Shown piece by piece: positions 11,476 to 22,349 of a stretch of DNA of 64,000 nucleotides. Source of the stretch: Bisporella sp. PMI_857 (Eukaryota; Ascomycota; Leotiomycetes; Helotiales; Helotiaceae); contig JAJSPD010000005.1 in assembly GCA_021307315.1 (NCBI GenBank), positions 620,001 to 684,000 of the forward strand. Reading direction: 5' to 3'. Within the stretch, counting starts at the first letter, position 1; each line of letters begins with the position of its first letter. The notes beneath the pieces are model-generated. The model worked only from the letters and a program-made list of their open reading frames with translations. It searched no databases and was not told the DNA's origin. The position numbers were made by a program, and so were the translations under genes.

Positions 11476-13004
11476 TCAAGTAGAGATTGCATAACTAAAA
11501 AGAGCTCGGCTCCAGACCTTTTGCGTGTCTTCCCAAACTTTCTTACTCGCACCGTTAGCTCTATATTCAGCCATCACAGGAGCGTCCTGGGAGATGTCAG
11601 CATTGCTTACTTTAACAATCGAGACATTCTAGTTATGAAATGATTCAAACAACAAGATAACACTCACGGGTTGGCTTTCATCTTTTTCATTGAGCAAGTA
11701 AACACCGTTGCCAACTCCATTTGTAGAAGACGAGCTCCTTGCAGGAGCCAGAGTCTATGATATACAATCAGAATCTTAGCTCTAGAAACTCAGCGTGACC
11801 AAATTTTCGAAAGCTTCAATGTCGGCAAACCAATTTCAGGGTAATTTTGGCTACTTACCTGAACGCTGGGGTCATCGCTGGGAGGCAATTGGACCTTAGG
11901 TTTCGAAGGAGGGTATGTAGGGCTTGTTGCAATGAAAAATCCTGAATCATAATCAGCCCTCATAGCCGCATTGACCTTGTAAACATCTATGGAGGACTAT
12001 ACCCCTCTCACCTGCGACATCGACTGACATCGATAGCGTATTGATAACTGGCAGAATAACCCATTTCGCAAGGGTTGCTGGGACGGCAAGGATGCCCTTA
12101 GCAGTTCCTAGAAGTCTTCCGACCACACCAGTATCAACGAAACCTGGCATAGGTCAATTAAATGAGCATGAGATGGAAACATTCCCTCCAACACCAACCT
12201 GGGTACTTGTGAATGAAGGTGACATTTGAATTACTCTTTGCAAGCTCTTCGAAAGCAAGTGTAGTTTGAGTGGCTCCATTCCCGGCGGCTTTGAAACCAT
12301 TGAAGTTATTCTTCATCTCGAGGTCATCAAAATCGAGGGTGCCTTCTCTTCCGCCAGCCAGAATAGAGACAACGCGTGGGTATTTACTCTCTTTCAGCAA
12401 AGGAAGGAGGTTGTGGACGAAACGAAGACGCGAGTAATATCGAAGAGCGTGTGGTATATCAATACCTTCCTTGCTTTCTAGCATACACTATTAGCATCGT
12501 AGCCAATAGCAAAAGTTCCATGATCATGATACGAAGTATTAAGGCAGTCTGATCAAACCTACCATTTCGTCCTTCAAATGAGAGATAGCCAGGGGACAAG
12601 AAGAGAAGGTCGATGTGCTTCTCATTTGTCTTGATCTGCTCACAAGCAGTGTCTACATACTTGATCAAGCTAATCTCCGTCTCAATAAAATTGACCTTCG
12701 CTTCTGGATTTAACTCGGCAAGCTCATTGAGAAGCGGTTCAGCAGCAGATTTAGAGCGGCCCACGACATAAATTGTTGGAGTAGTGGTATTTGCGGCCTA
12801 TCATAGTCCCCTTATCAGTACTTTGATCTTGAAGACCTTCAAAACATCATACAGTGTCTTTGACGCTGAGTCACGTACAAAGGCCTTCAGAGTTCCCATG
12901 CCAATTCCACTAGTTGCGCCAACAAATAAGGCTACAATGTTTGGGCGTTGTTTGGTCTGTTTGAAAGTTGCATTTGCAGAGCGAACTTGGTCTATGGAGA
13001 CCAT
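11476..13004 (-). CDS. Short-chain dehydrogenase/reductase-like protein
   Basis: Seven exons (13004-12879, 12797-12563, 12477-12199, 12143-12012, 11941-11859, 11754-11668, 11586-11476) join in frame to 350 residues. A Rossmann fold is clear: VALFVGATSGIGMGTL is the TGxxxGIG-type dinucleotide site near residues 24-39, followed by IYVVGRS and DLLFLSPGYLS (in place of NNAG). The catalytic Ser region is VVSILAGG, but the expected YxxxK motif reads FNGFK, so the active-site Tyr appears replaced by Phe. The post-catalytic PGFVDTG motif is intact. It resembles a group of fungal SDR-like proteins of unknown substrate. Six introns is the second highest number in this window. Confidence 0.85.
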
Positions 13005-13485
13005 GTTTACAGAGCATGTATATTTTCCTTATAAGAAAAGAGTTCAAGGGATTGAAAGCGTTTAGAATAAAAAAAGTCTAAGTAGAGGAAAGAGATGTGA
13101 GTTAATGAGGTGAAATTTGAGAAAAAGACAATGAAATTGAAGAGGCAACTGTGGAAGTTACAGTGTCTTTATACCTCTGCCAAATTAGCAAGAACGCCTG
13201 CATAGGCAGAACCTCTATTGCAATCCACCAAAACCATGAATTTTCGTTGGATTCGGTGACAATTTTGAAGATGAGGTTGGATGACAAAGCCGAAGCTTAC
13301 ACAAACTTTCGGTGCTCATGTCTGTTCGGCGACTTTTTCTTACCAGGCCAGTCACCCAATCACCATCGCCAAATATCAGATGGCCAAGACAGGAGCAGTA
13401 CATGGCCTGAGGCAAATATACAGATGTTCTTTGGTAATCTTCAAATATACAGACCATTATCAAAATTGCAAATAATTCTACGAAT
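13005..13485. other. Divergent promoter region, dehydrogenase and isa2
   Basis: A 481-bp head-to-head spacer between the two start codons. Short open frames on both strands here show no homology. No clear TATA element or known binding site stands out. Confidence 0.5.
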
Positions 13486-14233
13486 ATGGCGTGCCGATCT
13501 CTCAGTAGGAGCTGTTCTCATATCTCTACACCGGCTTTTTCTTCCACAGCTCGAGGGTTTCTTCAACTCGCTTCTCAAAGACACCTACACACATTGCCAA
13601 TTCCTGATTTCCTAATACCTAGCATAACTTCGACCTACAATCACCATGGCCGGAATCTCATCCCGAAATCGTCCATTAAATGTCAATATGCGATAAGTAG
13701 AAGCTTCACGGCTTCAAGTGCACGCCGAGAAACAAGGGCCATTGTGAATCCTAGACAGGACGATGATGGGATGGACATGACCATCGAAATCACACCTAGA
13801 GCTTCAAATGTATGCTGCAAAAGTGTTATTTGCTTCGATAGTCGCTGACGTTGATATGTAGCGTCTAAGAGAGATCATGGCCAAGGACAAGAATCCCGAC
13901 CTGGCGCTAAGAATACAAGTAGAAAGCGGCGGCTGCCACGGATTCCAGTACCTCATGTCTCTTACTACTCTTCCTCCCTTGAACTCCTCAGGCGCAGTAC
14001 AAGAACCACCACCTGGAGAGAAGGCAAAAGAGTTAGACGAAGACGATACTGTGTTCACGACAGACGATGGATCTACGGCGAAGGTGGTAATGGACGGACC
14101 CAGCCTGGAATTGCTAAAGGGAAGCAAGGTAGACTTTACTATGGAGTTGATTGGAAGCCAGTTCAAGATTGTGGATAATCCGCTGGCGACGAGCAGCTGT
14201 GGGTGTGGAACAAGTTTTGATATCAAGGTATAA
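13486..14233 (+). CDS. isa2: Mitochondrial iron-sulfur assembly protein Isa2
   Basis: Exons 13486-13809 and 13862-14233 (52-bp intron) encode 231 residues. A-type scaffold/carrier protein that with Isa1 and Iba57 makes [4Fe-4S] clusters in the matrix. The first about 75 residues are rich in Ser, Arg and His and lack acidic residues, as a mitochondrial presequence should. The three conserved cysteines are visible: Cys133 in ESGGCHGFQY and Cys221/Cys223 in SSCGCGTSF. An insertion rich in Pro and Glu (about residues 150-170) between the first strands is typical of Isa2 rather than Isa1. Confidence 0.92.
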
Positions 14234-14575
14234 GGAACAGATGGAGATGGCGATAACGAAGCAAATAAGATGATACCACTCGACTCTTCAGAGTTTCATT
14301 GGGTGTATGAAGTAGAAAGATTACAAGAGTTTTCGTCTACTTCTCCCGCTTCGCTAAGTACTGAATGCGAGAATTATTGGGCTATGGTTCCATACTATGG
14401 GATAACTTTTATGAAGGTTTGAGATTGCCGCTGCAAAAAAAGGGTATAAATTCACAGTCATCACTAGCTAATCACATTGACTTGGTAATGCCATTTATTT
14501 TGTGACGCTATCTTACGCCAGGCCCATGCCAGAAATGCAATCCCAATCAAGTGCCATTTTCCCAGTCGTAACATT
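14234..14575. other. Convergent 3' region of isa2 and rpl7
   Basis: 342 bp separating two tail-to-tail stop codons; no feature beyond 3' untranslated sequence seen. Confidence 0.5.
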
Positions 14576-16198
14576 TTAGTTCATTTGGCGGATCAAAGCG
14601 TTGATCTTATCCTCGCGGTTGCCATTGTCACCTCCCTCAACCTTCGGGGGGGCGTCAGCTTGATTAAGCAAATGGAACAGGAATGTACTTACGTAGTGCT
14701 TGAACTTGCGAGTGCGGAATCCACCGGTTGGGTTGCTAAGCTTGAATGGCCAGAGAAAGTTGGCAGCTTGTTTAAAATTTGGCCCAACAGTATAAATTTC
14801 ATGGATCAAATCCTCAATGCAGACAATGCCGTACTTGCCAAGGCTATTCTCAACTATTGAGTTATCGGTGAGAGCAATGCGTTGCTTCTCAACCTTACCA
14901 TATCCACGCTTGTAGATGAGCTCACGAACAGTCTTGAGGTTGGGGTATCCGTAGGCGATCCATGGCTCAACAACCTTCAGCATCTCCAAGGTGGCCTTGG
15001 TCAAACGAACGAAGACACCATTGTTGATCTGGAGAAGACGGAGGAGTTGGAGGATCTTGCGGGGCTTTGGCGCGATCTTGTTGATACTGGTCAAGGTCAG
15101 CAGCTTGTTATTCACTGTGTAGTACGGATACTTACCCCTTGATACGGACAACGAAGACCAACTTCTCTTCAGCTGGTACATAGAAGGAACCATCTTGCTT
15201 GGAAAGACGAGCAAGGCGAATCTTCTCGCGCTCCTGATCACGGTACTCCTTGACGTATTGCTCAGCACGCTTGAAGATGACACCACGCTTCTCCTTTTGC
15301 GCCTATATGATGCCAGTTAGTCATGAGGCTGGTTAAATCCTTGAACACAGGTGGCATTGCTGGTGACATGATCAGACCCGAAAGATGGTTAATTGGCGAC
15401 AGCATCGACACTGAGTATCTAGTCGCAAAATGGTGTTGTGCATCATTTAAGTCCTTCCCCAATGCCTCCCTGTATGACAATCCAAAATGGACGAACCTTC
15501 TTCTTCTTCTCGAGCTCAGCGGATCGCTCCTCACGGGCCTTTTCCTGGCTCTTGCGCTTCTTCAAAAGGGTCTCTGGGACGAGAATTTGGTCGTGAGTGG
15601 GAACGCTCCTGTGCTGGGTTAGTCTAGTGTCCCGCATACAAAAGTATGGCAAGGAGCGCCGATTGGGAATTGTGGCTACAGCGCGACATTCTCGCAGAAG
15701 GCTAACTCGACGGTGCAAATTTAATCGGTGAGATGATCAAACTGGTGGTGCCAATTCCCCTCAAAAGGTTCAAGAGGCTCCTCCAACTAACCACGATTCT
15801 CAATCAACAAAACCTTGGACTGATGTCCAAGAAAAATGCGCAGCAGGTTTTCAGTCACTTTCGTAGCCAGCACAAAAAAGCTGCGGCACTACTCAACTGT
15901 GCATGGCAATAAATTTAAAGGCGAAGATCGAAATCTTCATCCTCAAAACCCTGTACAACATCTTCCATGTCGCAAGCTAGGCATGCCTATGACCATGGGG
16001 GAGCTGTTCAGGAAAATCGAGCTGGATGTCAAGTATCAGTCACTTAAGAGCTGACTCGAGATACAATGGCAGCCCAGCGAGAGGACGAACGACTATAGAT
16101 CCAACACACGAATCGATCAGCTTTTCGGGGGGGTGGAGGGAATCGTACGAGCTTCCAGACTGCGCCTTAGCGGCAGTAGTGTTCTTCTTTGCTGGCAT
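14576..16198 (-). CDS. rpl7: 60S ribosomal protein L7 (uL30)
   Basis: Exons 16198-16149, 15608-15497, 15302-15136, 15086-14693 and 14641-14576 join to 262 residues. The body is unmistakable: [18 protein letters not shown], the basic coiled helix, [39 protein letters not shown] and the C-terminal NALIRQMN. The first exon ([17 protein letters not shown]) is inferred: it is the only upstream ATG exon whose GTACGA donor keeps phase with exon 2, leaving a 540-bp first intron typical of ribosomal protein genes. Intron 2 uses the unusual donor GTTCGT and carries a snoRNA. The promoter is shared with the divergent RCC1-repeat gene and contains CACGTG. Confidence 0.93.
15365..15453 (-). ncRNA. Intron-encoded C/D box snoRNA (snR39b-like)
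   Basis: Inside rpl7 intron 2, on the coding strand, an ATGATGC box C (one mismatch to RTGATGA) is followed about 70 nt later by a CTGA box D at 15375-15372. The 13 bases immediately 5' of box D (15388-15376) are exactly complementary to the conserved 25S rRNA segment ACCCGAAAGATGG. By the box D plus 5 rule the target is the G of ACCCG, corresponding to yeast 25S G805, the site of snR39b. Short flanking GAC/GTC pairing could close the terminal stem. Yeast RPL7 introns also host related snoRNAs (snR39, snR59), which supports the location. The box C mismatch and the exact ends are the uncertain parts. Confidence 0.75.
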
Positions 16199-16370
16199 CT
16201 TTGCGGCGGCGTTGGTGATGCGAAGTTGTCGTAGGTTGTCGTGACGGTCTGCGAAGAATTTCAATTTGGAAATTGGCATCTGGTTGTGGTTGAAAATTAA
16301 GCGAAGTGGCAGAGAAATGAGCTAGTCCAAAATAGGACACTGGAGCTTGGACGAATCCGACACGTGACTG

Positions 16371-16376
16371 ACGCCT
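16371..16376. promoter_or_regulatory. CACGTG element in the rpl7 / RCC1-gene promoter
   Basis: Palindromic CACGTG (followed by A) 173 bp upstream of the L7 start and 51 bp upstream of the divergent RCC1-repeat start. It is the core site of Cbf1-type bHLH factors; the same core occurs upstream of rpl25, rad9 and tim8 in this window. Function is inferred. Confidence 0.45.
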
Positions 16377-16426
16377 TAGCTTCCATTCACCTACGTCCTG
16401 GCAATCATCTATCTTTAGTGTAAACG

Positions 16427-17509
16427 ATGTCCACAGTTTATGCGCTAGGGTCGAATGGCTCTGGCCAGCTTGGAATTGGACATAAAGAAGATGTCTCAGT
16501 TCCGAAGCCAGTGCTATTCAAAGCCACAAATGTTGATCCAATCACTCAGGTGAAAGCAGGAGGCAACCATTCGCTTTTACTTTCATCAAAAACGCTATTC
16601 TATGCTGGCGATACACACACAGGAGCATGTGGCGTGCTATCCGACTCGCAAGATACCGAAAGCCACTTTCAGGAAATATTCTTGGCTTTAGATACTTCAG
16701 TCAGGCCAGAAGTTGCCCTCTTTGCGGCTACTTGGGAGGCATCTATAATCGTACTACAAGATAATAACAAGAAGGCGACTAAAGTCTACACTTTCGGTAC
16801 TGGATCTAGAGGAGAGCTTGGGCTTGGGCCATTCTTATTTCGTTCCTCAAAAGCTCAGTTGATTGAGAATTTTCCTCCACAGGGTCTAGAAGTCGTTGAT
16901 CTTGGAGCATCAGTGAGTCACGTAGTAGCAGTTCTGAGCAACGGAGACGTTTATGGATGGGGCAATGGCCGAAAAGGTCAACTGGGGCAGCCCGAGGGTA
17001 TTCTCCACTCTCCTCGGAAAATATCTGGTGTAAACTTCGAGGTGACTCGAGCCGTATGTGGTAGAGAATTTACCTATCTTATAGGAGATGCCGAGCAAGG
17101 TCAACACCTCGTCCTAGGCTCTGACAAATGGAATGTCAGATCTGAGGCGCCTGTTGACGTGCGCGGATGGAAAGATGTTGGTGCAACATGGGGGAGCATA
17201 TTCGTCTTGCGGAACGATGGTAAACTACTGTCCTGGGGTAGAGACGACCATGGCCAACTTGCTCCACCAGGACTACCATTTCTCACAAAAATCAGCATCG
17301 GGAGTGAACATGCATTGGGACTAACGGAAGCCAGAGATGTTTTGGCGTGGGGTTGGGGTGAACATGGAAATTGTGGACCAAACACGACAAACGGAGATGT
17401 CCAAAAAACGTGGAACGTAGTTGCATCTTCGAAATATCTGCCTCCAGGATGCCAAATCTCAAGTATTGGGGCTGGATGCGCCACAACCTGGATTTGCATC
17501 TCCAGCTGA
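16427..17509 (+). CDS. RCC1-repeat protein, Ats1/Kti13-like
   Basis: A single exon of 360 residues. It opens with YALGSNGSGQLGIGH, and further RCC1 blade motifs recur (YTFGTGSRGELGLG, YGWGNGRKGQLGQ, LLSWGRDDHGQLAP, LAWGWGEHGNCGP), so it should fold as a seven-bladed propeller with little else. Small stand-alone propellers of this length in fungi are Ats1/Kti13, the partner of Kti11/Dph3 that acts in Elongator-dependent tRNA wobble-uridine modification and diphthamide synthesis. There is no nuclear localisation tail or GEF-specific insertion as in Ran-GEF Prp20. The Ats1 assignment is by length and domain content, so it is provisional; the RCC1 fold is certain. Confidence 0.85.
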   Translation: MSTVYALGSNGSGQLGIGHKEDVSVPKPVLFKATNVDPITQVKAGGNHSLLLSSKTLFYAGDTHTGACGVLSDSQDTESHFQEIFLALDTSVRPEVALFAATWEASIIVLQDNNKKATKVYTFGTGSRGELGLGPFLFRSSKAQLIENFPPQGLEVVDLGASVSHVVAVLSNGDVYGWGNGRKGQLGQPEGILHSPRKISGVNFEVTRAVCGREFTYLIGDAEQGQHLVLGSDKWNVRSEAPVDVRGWKDVGATWGSIFVLRNDGKLLSWGRDDHGQLAPPGLPFLTKISIGSEHALGLTEARDVLAWGWGEHGNCGPNTTNGDVQKTWNVVASSKYLPPGCQISSIGAGCATTWICISS

Positions 17510-17701
17510 TGGAGTGGCTTACAATGCCCAGGTACATAAAGCGACAATCTCGTCATGTTTCTCATTTGCCAAGTCTTCATGTCTTCAGAGACACTAAGTG
17601 CATGGAGGAAATCGTCCACTGCACAGATGGTGGCATCTGGTACAAACATCTTCAGCCTTACTCTATCCTGGCTAGCCCAAGTACATAACAAGAAGGGCGT
17701 C

Positions 17702-19371
17702 TCAATCGAACATGCCGTGAACCTGAGAGAATTAGATCTATGAACGCTATGGTAGCCTTTTCACACACCTGTGAAAGTCGCTGAGTAGGCGCGAGACGTT
17801 GGGTTGGTGGCATCTGAGCATCTGCCTCTTGCTGGGCAGACAACCCGACACCGGAGACCCTTTTATGATTTTGAGATTCGGTACTCTGTAGGCGTTGACC
17901 CGAGTTTGCTTTTTCTATGCTCTTGAAGTCTATGTCAGCATGTAAAGTTAACTGAACAAACTCACTTACATTGTTATCCCAAAGTAGCATTTCATCCTCC
18001 TCTTCGTCATAATTAACTGGATCCCATCTTTGGTCATCGTCGCCTGCAGGTAGGAAGAGAGCATCGGGTGGAATACTAGGCTGTGGTGGCGGGGGCGATG
18101 GTCTCGAGGCTTTCGCCTTACTTGCTTCTCGGCTGATCGACGGAGCTGCACTGTTTGGGGGAGGAGGCATGGGTGAGGCAGCGGAACGCTTCGAGCTTGG
18201 TGTTGCATCCAATGGCTGTCTTGGTGCTGGCCGCTTAGAGCTTGCCCGAGATGCGTTAAGAACTGGCGTTACTGACGCACCACGAGCTTCACCAGTGGTC
18301 ATGAGGATGAACTCTATTCGAATACCGTCATCACTGTAAGTCAGTTGCATGGGACTAGAAGGGTGAGAGTAGAATGCCTTGACAGTTGTATTCGTCAAGC
18401 CAGCATGAGCGATGATTGACTTGAAATCCTTAACACTGACGACGATATGGAGTCTTTCCTCAACTGTAAAGTCACTGAACTCTAAGGTGTCTATAGCAAT
18501 CGTTGTATGCAGAGGTTGTTTCAAGATCTCTGCCATGTAGGTTAGCATTTATTTATAATATACCTCGATTGATCAGCGTACCATTTCCAGACATGACCTT
18601 TTCGGTATAACTGGTTAAACTTACACGGCCATCTTCGGAGTAAATGTCAAGCTGCTCCGTTCCAGGTCCAAAATGCTCAACAAATTCACGTAGTGTCTTG
18701 GACGAAATTGACCAATAGTTATTTGCACTCTCCTTAACAAATAAAGCGTGCATAGGTGACACTGATTCGAAGGTCAATCGGTAGGTCTTGAGAACTCCTT
18801 TGGTGAATTAATTGCAAGCTGGGCGTCTCAATCTTGCTAGAAACTCACCATGTCTGCACAAAATCTTCACAATAAATCTGCTTCCAGCCCTCCCTTCTCC
18901 ATCTTCGACTGATACATCGCATCTTTCTACGGCGATGTCCTTCTCTCTCATAGGATCAACAATTCGACCCTTGAATACTGAAAGAAGAGCCTGGTCATTA
19001 ATCAGCCCATGGGTTACAACATAACATCGGGTACTTCTCCTGCATGTTACTTGCCTTGTTGTATATCTTACAGTTGAACTTGTCCTTAGACGCATTGCCG
19101 TGAGATCCCTTGTACTGATACTTGGCGAAGAATTTATTCCCAACCAGAGTGAAAGATGCGTAAGCGGATTTTGATGAATTGAGAGCTGTTAACACAAGCT
19201 GGAACGGTTAATCATTGGCCATGCACAGTTAAATTATCTCGAGAATGTTAGGATTACCTTGTCGTGAACTGCTTCAATACATACGGCTTCGCTGAACTTG
19301 CCGAGGCAAACCAGAGCATCATGGAATTTACCCAAATTTTCGGGATTGAGAGTAAAATTCAAGATGGCCAT
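17702..19371 (-). CDS. rad9: DNA damage checkpoint clamp subunit Rad9
   Basis: Exons 19371-19258, 19198-19055, 18990-18849, 18797-18582, 18529-17769 and 17722-17702 give 465 residues. Rad9 forms the PCNA-like 9-1-1 ring with Rad1 and Hus1, which is loaded at damaged DNA to activate the ATR-class kinase. The two clamp domains run from FTLNPENLGKFHDALVCLGK through IRIEFILMTT, followed by a Pro/Ser-rich disordered tail with an acidic patch and a terminal PTQRLSQVHGMFD motif that only appears after removing the last 46-bp intron. Intron 2 is GC-AG (AAG|GCAAGT); a GT donor there would destroy the conserved NCKIYNKALLSVFK region. A possible extra in-frame 84-bp intron (GTAAGTGAG...CTACAG) inside exon 5 was left in. 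Confidence 0.92.
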
Positions 19372-19438
19372 GATTCGCTGGTCTTCACTCGTCAATACGA
19401 TTGTTCATCCTCGAGCTGTGAGAAATGATGATGTCAAT

Positions 19439-19444
19439 CACGTG
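19439..19444. promoter_or_regulatory. CACGTG element upstream of rad9
   Basis: CACGTG within the longer palindrome ATCACGTGAT, 68 bp upstream of the rad9 start and 345 bp from the divergent F-box/LRR start. It lies in the 417-bp head-to-head spacer 19372-19788, which contains nothing else recognised. Confidence 0.4.
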
Positions 19445-19788
19445 ATTACGTGTTGGCGCGTTTACGCTAGCCCCGCGTTATGGTGGGGGTACATCAGCTT
19501 TAATCGAGCTAGGCGTCCTTGATCTAACTATCTCTTCTCCACCTCAACTACCTTGAACGTATCCAATACTTCTTGATGCATGCGAAGATTTGCCAACTAT
19601 TCCAGTGAATGTGCTGTCGATTTGCGAACAAACCAGATCCTATTTAGAGAATACTTCAAAACAAATATTCTTTGAAGGGCGGCATCACGTAGCGTCAATC
19701 AAATATCTACCTAAATCCGTGGAGGATCGAACCTTTCTAGCCAACGAGACTAGATGCAAAGTCAAATCACCGAGAATAGGTATACAAA

Positions 19789-21802
19789 ATGACTCTTTCG
19801 CCATTGCCAGCAGATGTTATTCTGTTAATTTGTGAAGAACTTGGGAACTCGCAGAGTTTTGGAACCCTTTTAAATTGTGCATTGGCCAGCAAACATTTGG
19901 CGCGACCGGCTCTATTATTTATGTACCAGTAAGTATTCTGGTGGCATTTTATGCTTGAATAATTCCTCATCACATACAGGAACCACCATCAGTCTAGCTT
20001 CTTTAGCGGAGATGATGATACAAAACTTTCCCTCGCTCCGCGACTCAGCATGGAAGTCCGAGAATCTCTAGCGAAGGAGACCTCCCGTAAATGGGCTCTT
20101 TTATGGAAGTCAATCATACGAAGTAGTCTGGATAATTCCCCTACTGCGTACCCATACTGTCTTTACATATGCTCTCTCGACCTGGCCAATCTCGACCTTC
20201 TGCTCGACGATTTCTACTTCCAAATTGGTGTACAAGATTCATTCTTCAATGATGACATGGCCCAGTTTCTCGAAGTACAAGATACACCTAAGGAGATAAA
20301 AACCAGAGCGGGGAAAATACAACCAAGACGTTTGGAAGTTAAGAAGATCATTAATTTAGTAGGAGAGTCAATAACTCGTGAGTACAAACGCTCTCATTTT
20401 TAGTTTCATTCTGTACCTCTGAGCCCCTGGAATAGAGCGCGTTGGGTACTATTATTCTTCAATTATTCTGAAGATGACAGACTCCAACGAAATCATCACC
20501 TAGTTTCTTCCATGAGTGAATCTTCTACTAATTAGTGCTATGACAAAGCCGACCAACGGTCAGGCTCTACAATACGTCCTATAGCATAAGCTTTATAGAA
20601 GTGCTAACGATACATTCCTAGGTTTCATTAGTGACTCAGCAGAGCGTAGTCATGCTACAGCTGCGCTTGAAGAAATATTAGGACCCCTAAACCAAGTCTC
20701 ACTCCCAATATGGACCAGTCGACTGTCTCGACTCAGAAGTATGAATTTATACGATGCAAATGTTTTGAACGAGAACCTTGCCATTGCTATAAACAATAAT
20801 TGTCCTCATTTTGATGATTTAACGTTCTTCAGATTCGGTCTAAACGACCCTGAATCTGGTATGGCGAGCTTCTTCTCTACCCTCAGAGCAAATACTATCA
20901 AGTCCTTCAATGCACTAAATGCCCAAAGAGTTGGAGCTGAAACATTGCTATCCTTGAATAATCACTCATATTCTCTAAAAACCTTGAAACTGGACGGTCT
21001 GGTCACCGATGCTGTCAGGAATCTTTCTTTACTCCAAGGATGTGTCAATCTTGAAGTCTTGGAGATCACAGGGGATGGCAGTGGCCTCGATCTAGAAGAA
21101 ACAGAAAACGAAGTCTTTCTAGAGATAGTTGACTGGCTGGGCAGGTGTACACAACTTCGAGAACTTCGCTTCCGGAAATTTATGAGCGCGCTTGCAATAC
21201 TCAACCAGCTCTGTTTACGCGAAAACCTCCACCTTCGCCAGCTTGAGGTCAGGAACTACTATTTTCCGGCTGCACGGGAGTTTCACCAAGTTCTCTCGAA
21301 TCAAAAATCCCTGGATTCGCTTGTTTTGCGTGCCGAAGATGCAGATGAGTCGACAAGAGACGACATCGAAATTCTCTTATATTCTATAAGCCAGCTTACT
21401 AATCTGAAAGAGTTGGATTTATCGGAAACATCAGAAATGTTCAATAGCAGCCATATCAAGCAAATCGCTGCAAGTCTTCCAAAGCTTGAGGAATTATTCA
21501 TTGGTGGCTATGATGCAAGAGACACGATTTGGCCATCTTTTGCAGGACTTAAATATCTCCGAGCTCTCAACATCCACGCTCTCTCATCTTTTACCTGCAA
21601 CGGCATTCTCAATTATATCTCACAACTTCAACCGACAAACCAGGGTCTTGGTTTATGGGTATCGAGCCAGAGAGAAGAGTACGATCTGACCGATGAAGAG
21701 AAGACTAAGATCAGGGAGAGCATATATAAGAAAGCAGGTGGTAGATTCGACTTCTTGTTATATAGGGAGCATGACTCAGACCTGGAGCTATATTCTGATT
21801 GA
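19789..21802 (+). CDS. F-box / leucine-rich-repeat-like protein
   Basis: Exons 19789-19928, 19980-20377 and 20622-21802 join in frame to 572 residues. The N-terminus LPADVILLICEEL...FGTLLNCALASKHLARPALL has the F-box pattern (LPxxVxxxI, then a CALASK-type core) that would dock Skp1 of an SCF ubiquitin ligase. The C-terminal two thirds contain irregular LRRs (LKTLKLDGL, LEVLEITGDG, LRELRFRKF, LKELDLSET, LEELFIGGY, LRALNIHAL). Large families of such F-box/LRR proteins occur in filamentous fungi and targets are rarely known. The second intron (244 bp) is long for this genome but has a CTAAC branch site close to its TAG. Predicted substrate: unknown. Confidence 0.75.
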
Positions 21803-22349
21803 TGATTGGATCCTTGATGACGAGAATATGTTGTGTCGACAAGGCTTATTTGATACGAAATGAAATGTTGACTGCATGTACGAATACAGAGACGGCGGGT
21901 TAGAGAGATTGCCTGAAAACTTTCACAAACGCGAAATTGTATATGTAACGTGAACCTGAAAGGACTTTCGTCTTCTGGATATGCTTTTATCTTTCAAAGG
22001 ACCATATGCTTCTAACTTGGCTCGCCAAGAGAATTACAATACAAGAATTTTCCCTGCCACGTTAATATTCATCTCAGGTCATTTGATACTAGTAGAATTC
22101 TGGCTTTAACCCTGTTTCCAAGCCATTTTTGCGCTGAATACTGTTTGCTTTATTCATCTCAGTAGATTTCCTAGAAAAGAGTAAATTTATACGAAGATTC
22201 AGTTTCGAAGACCCATGTCTTATCTTTCTTCCTAATATATCAGTTCTATGTAACACGTGTGAGGAACTTTATGCTCTGGTCTGTATAATACTCTTCTCAA
22301 CAGCGGAAGGTACTGTAAGGCAGAGAGGCATTCTTTTATTTCTCCAAAG
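21803..22349. other. Convergent 3' region
   Basis: Tail-to-tail spacer of 547 bp between the F-box/LRR gene and the release-factor-like gene; AT-rich, no feature recognised. Confidence 0.5.
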
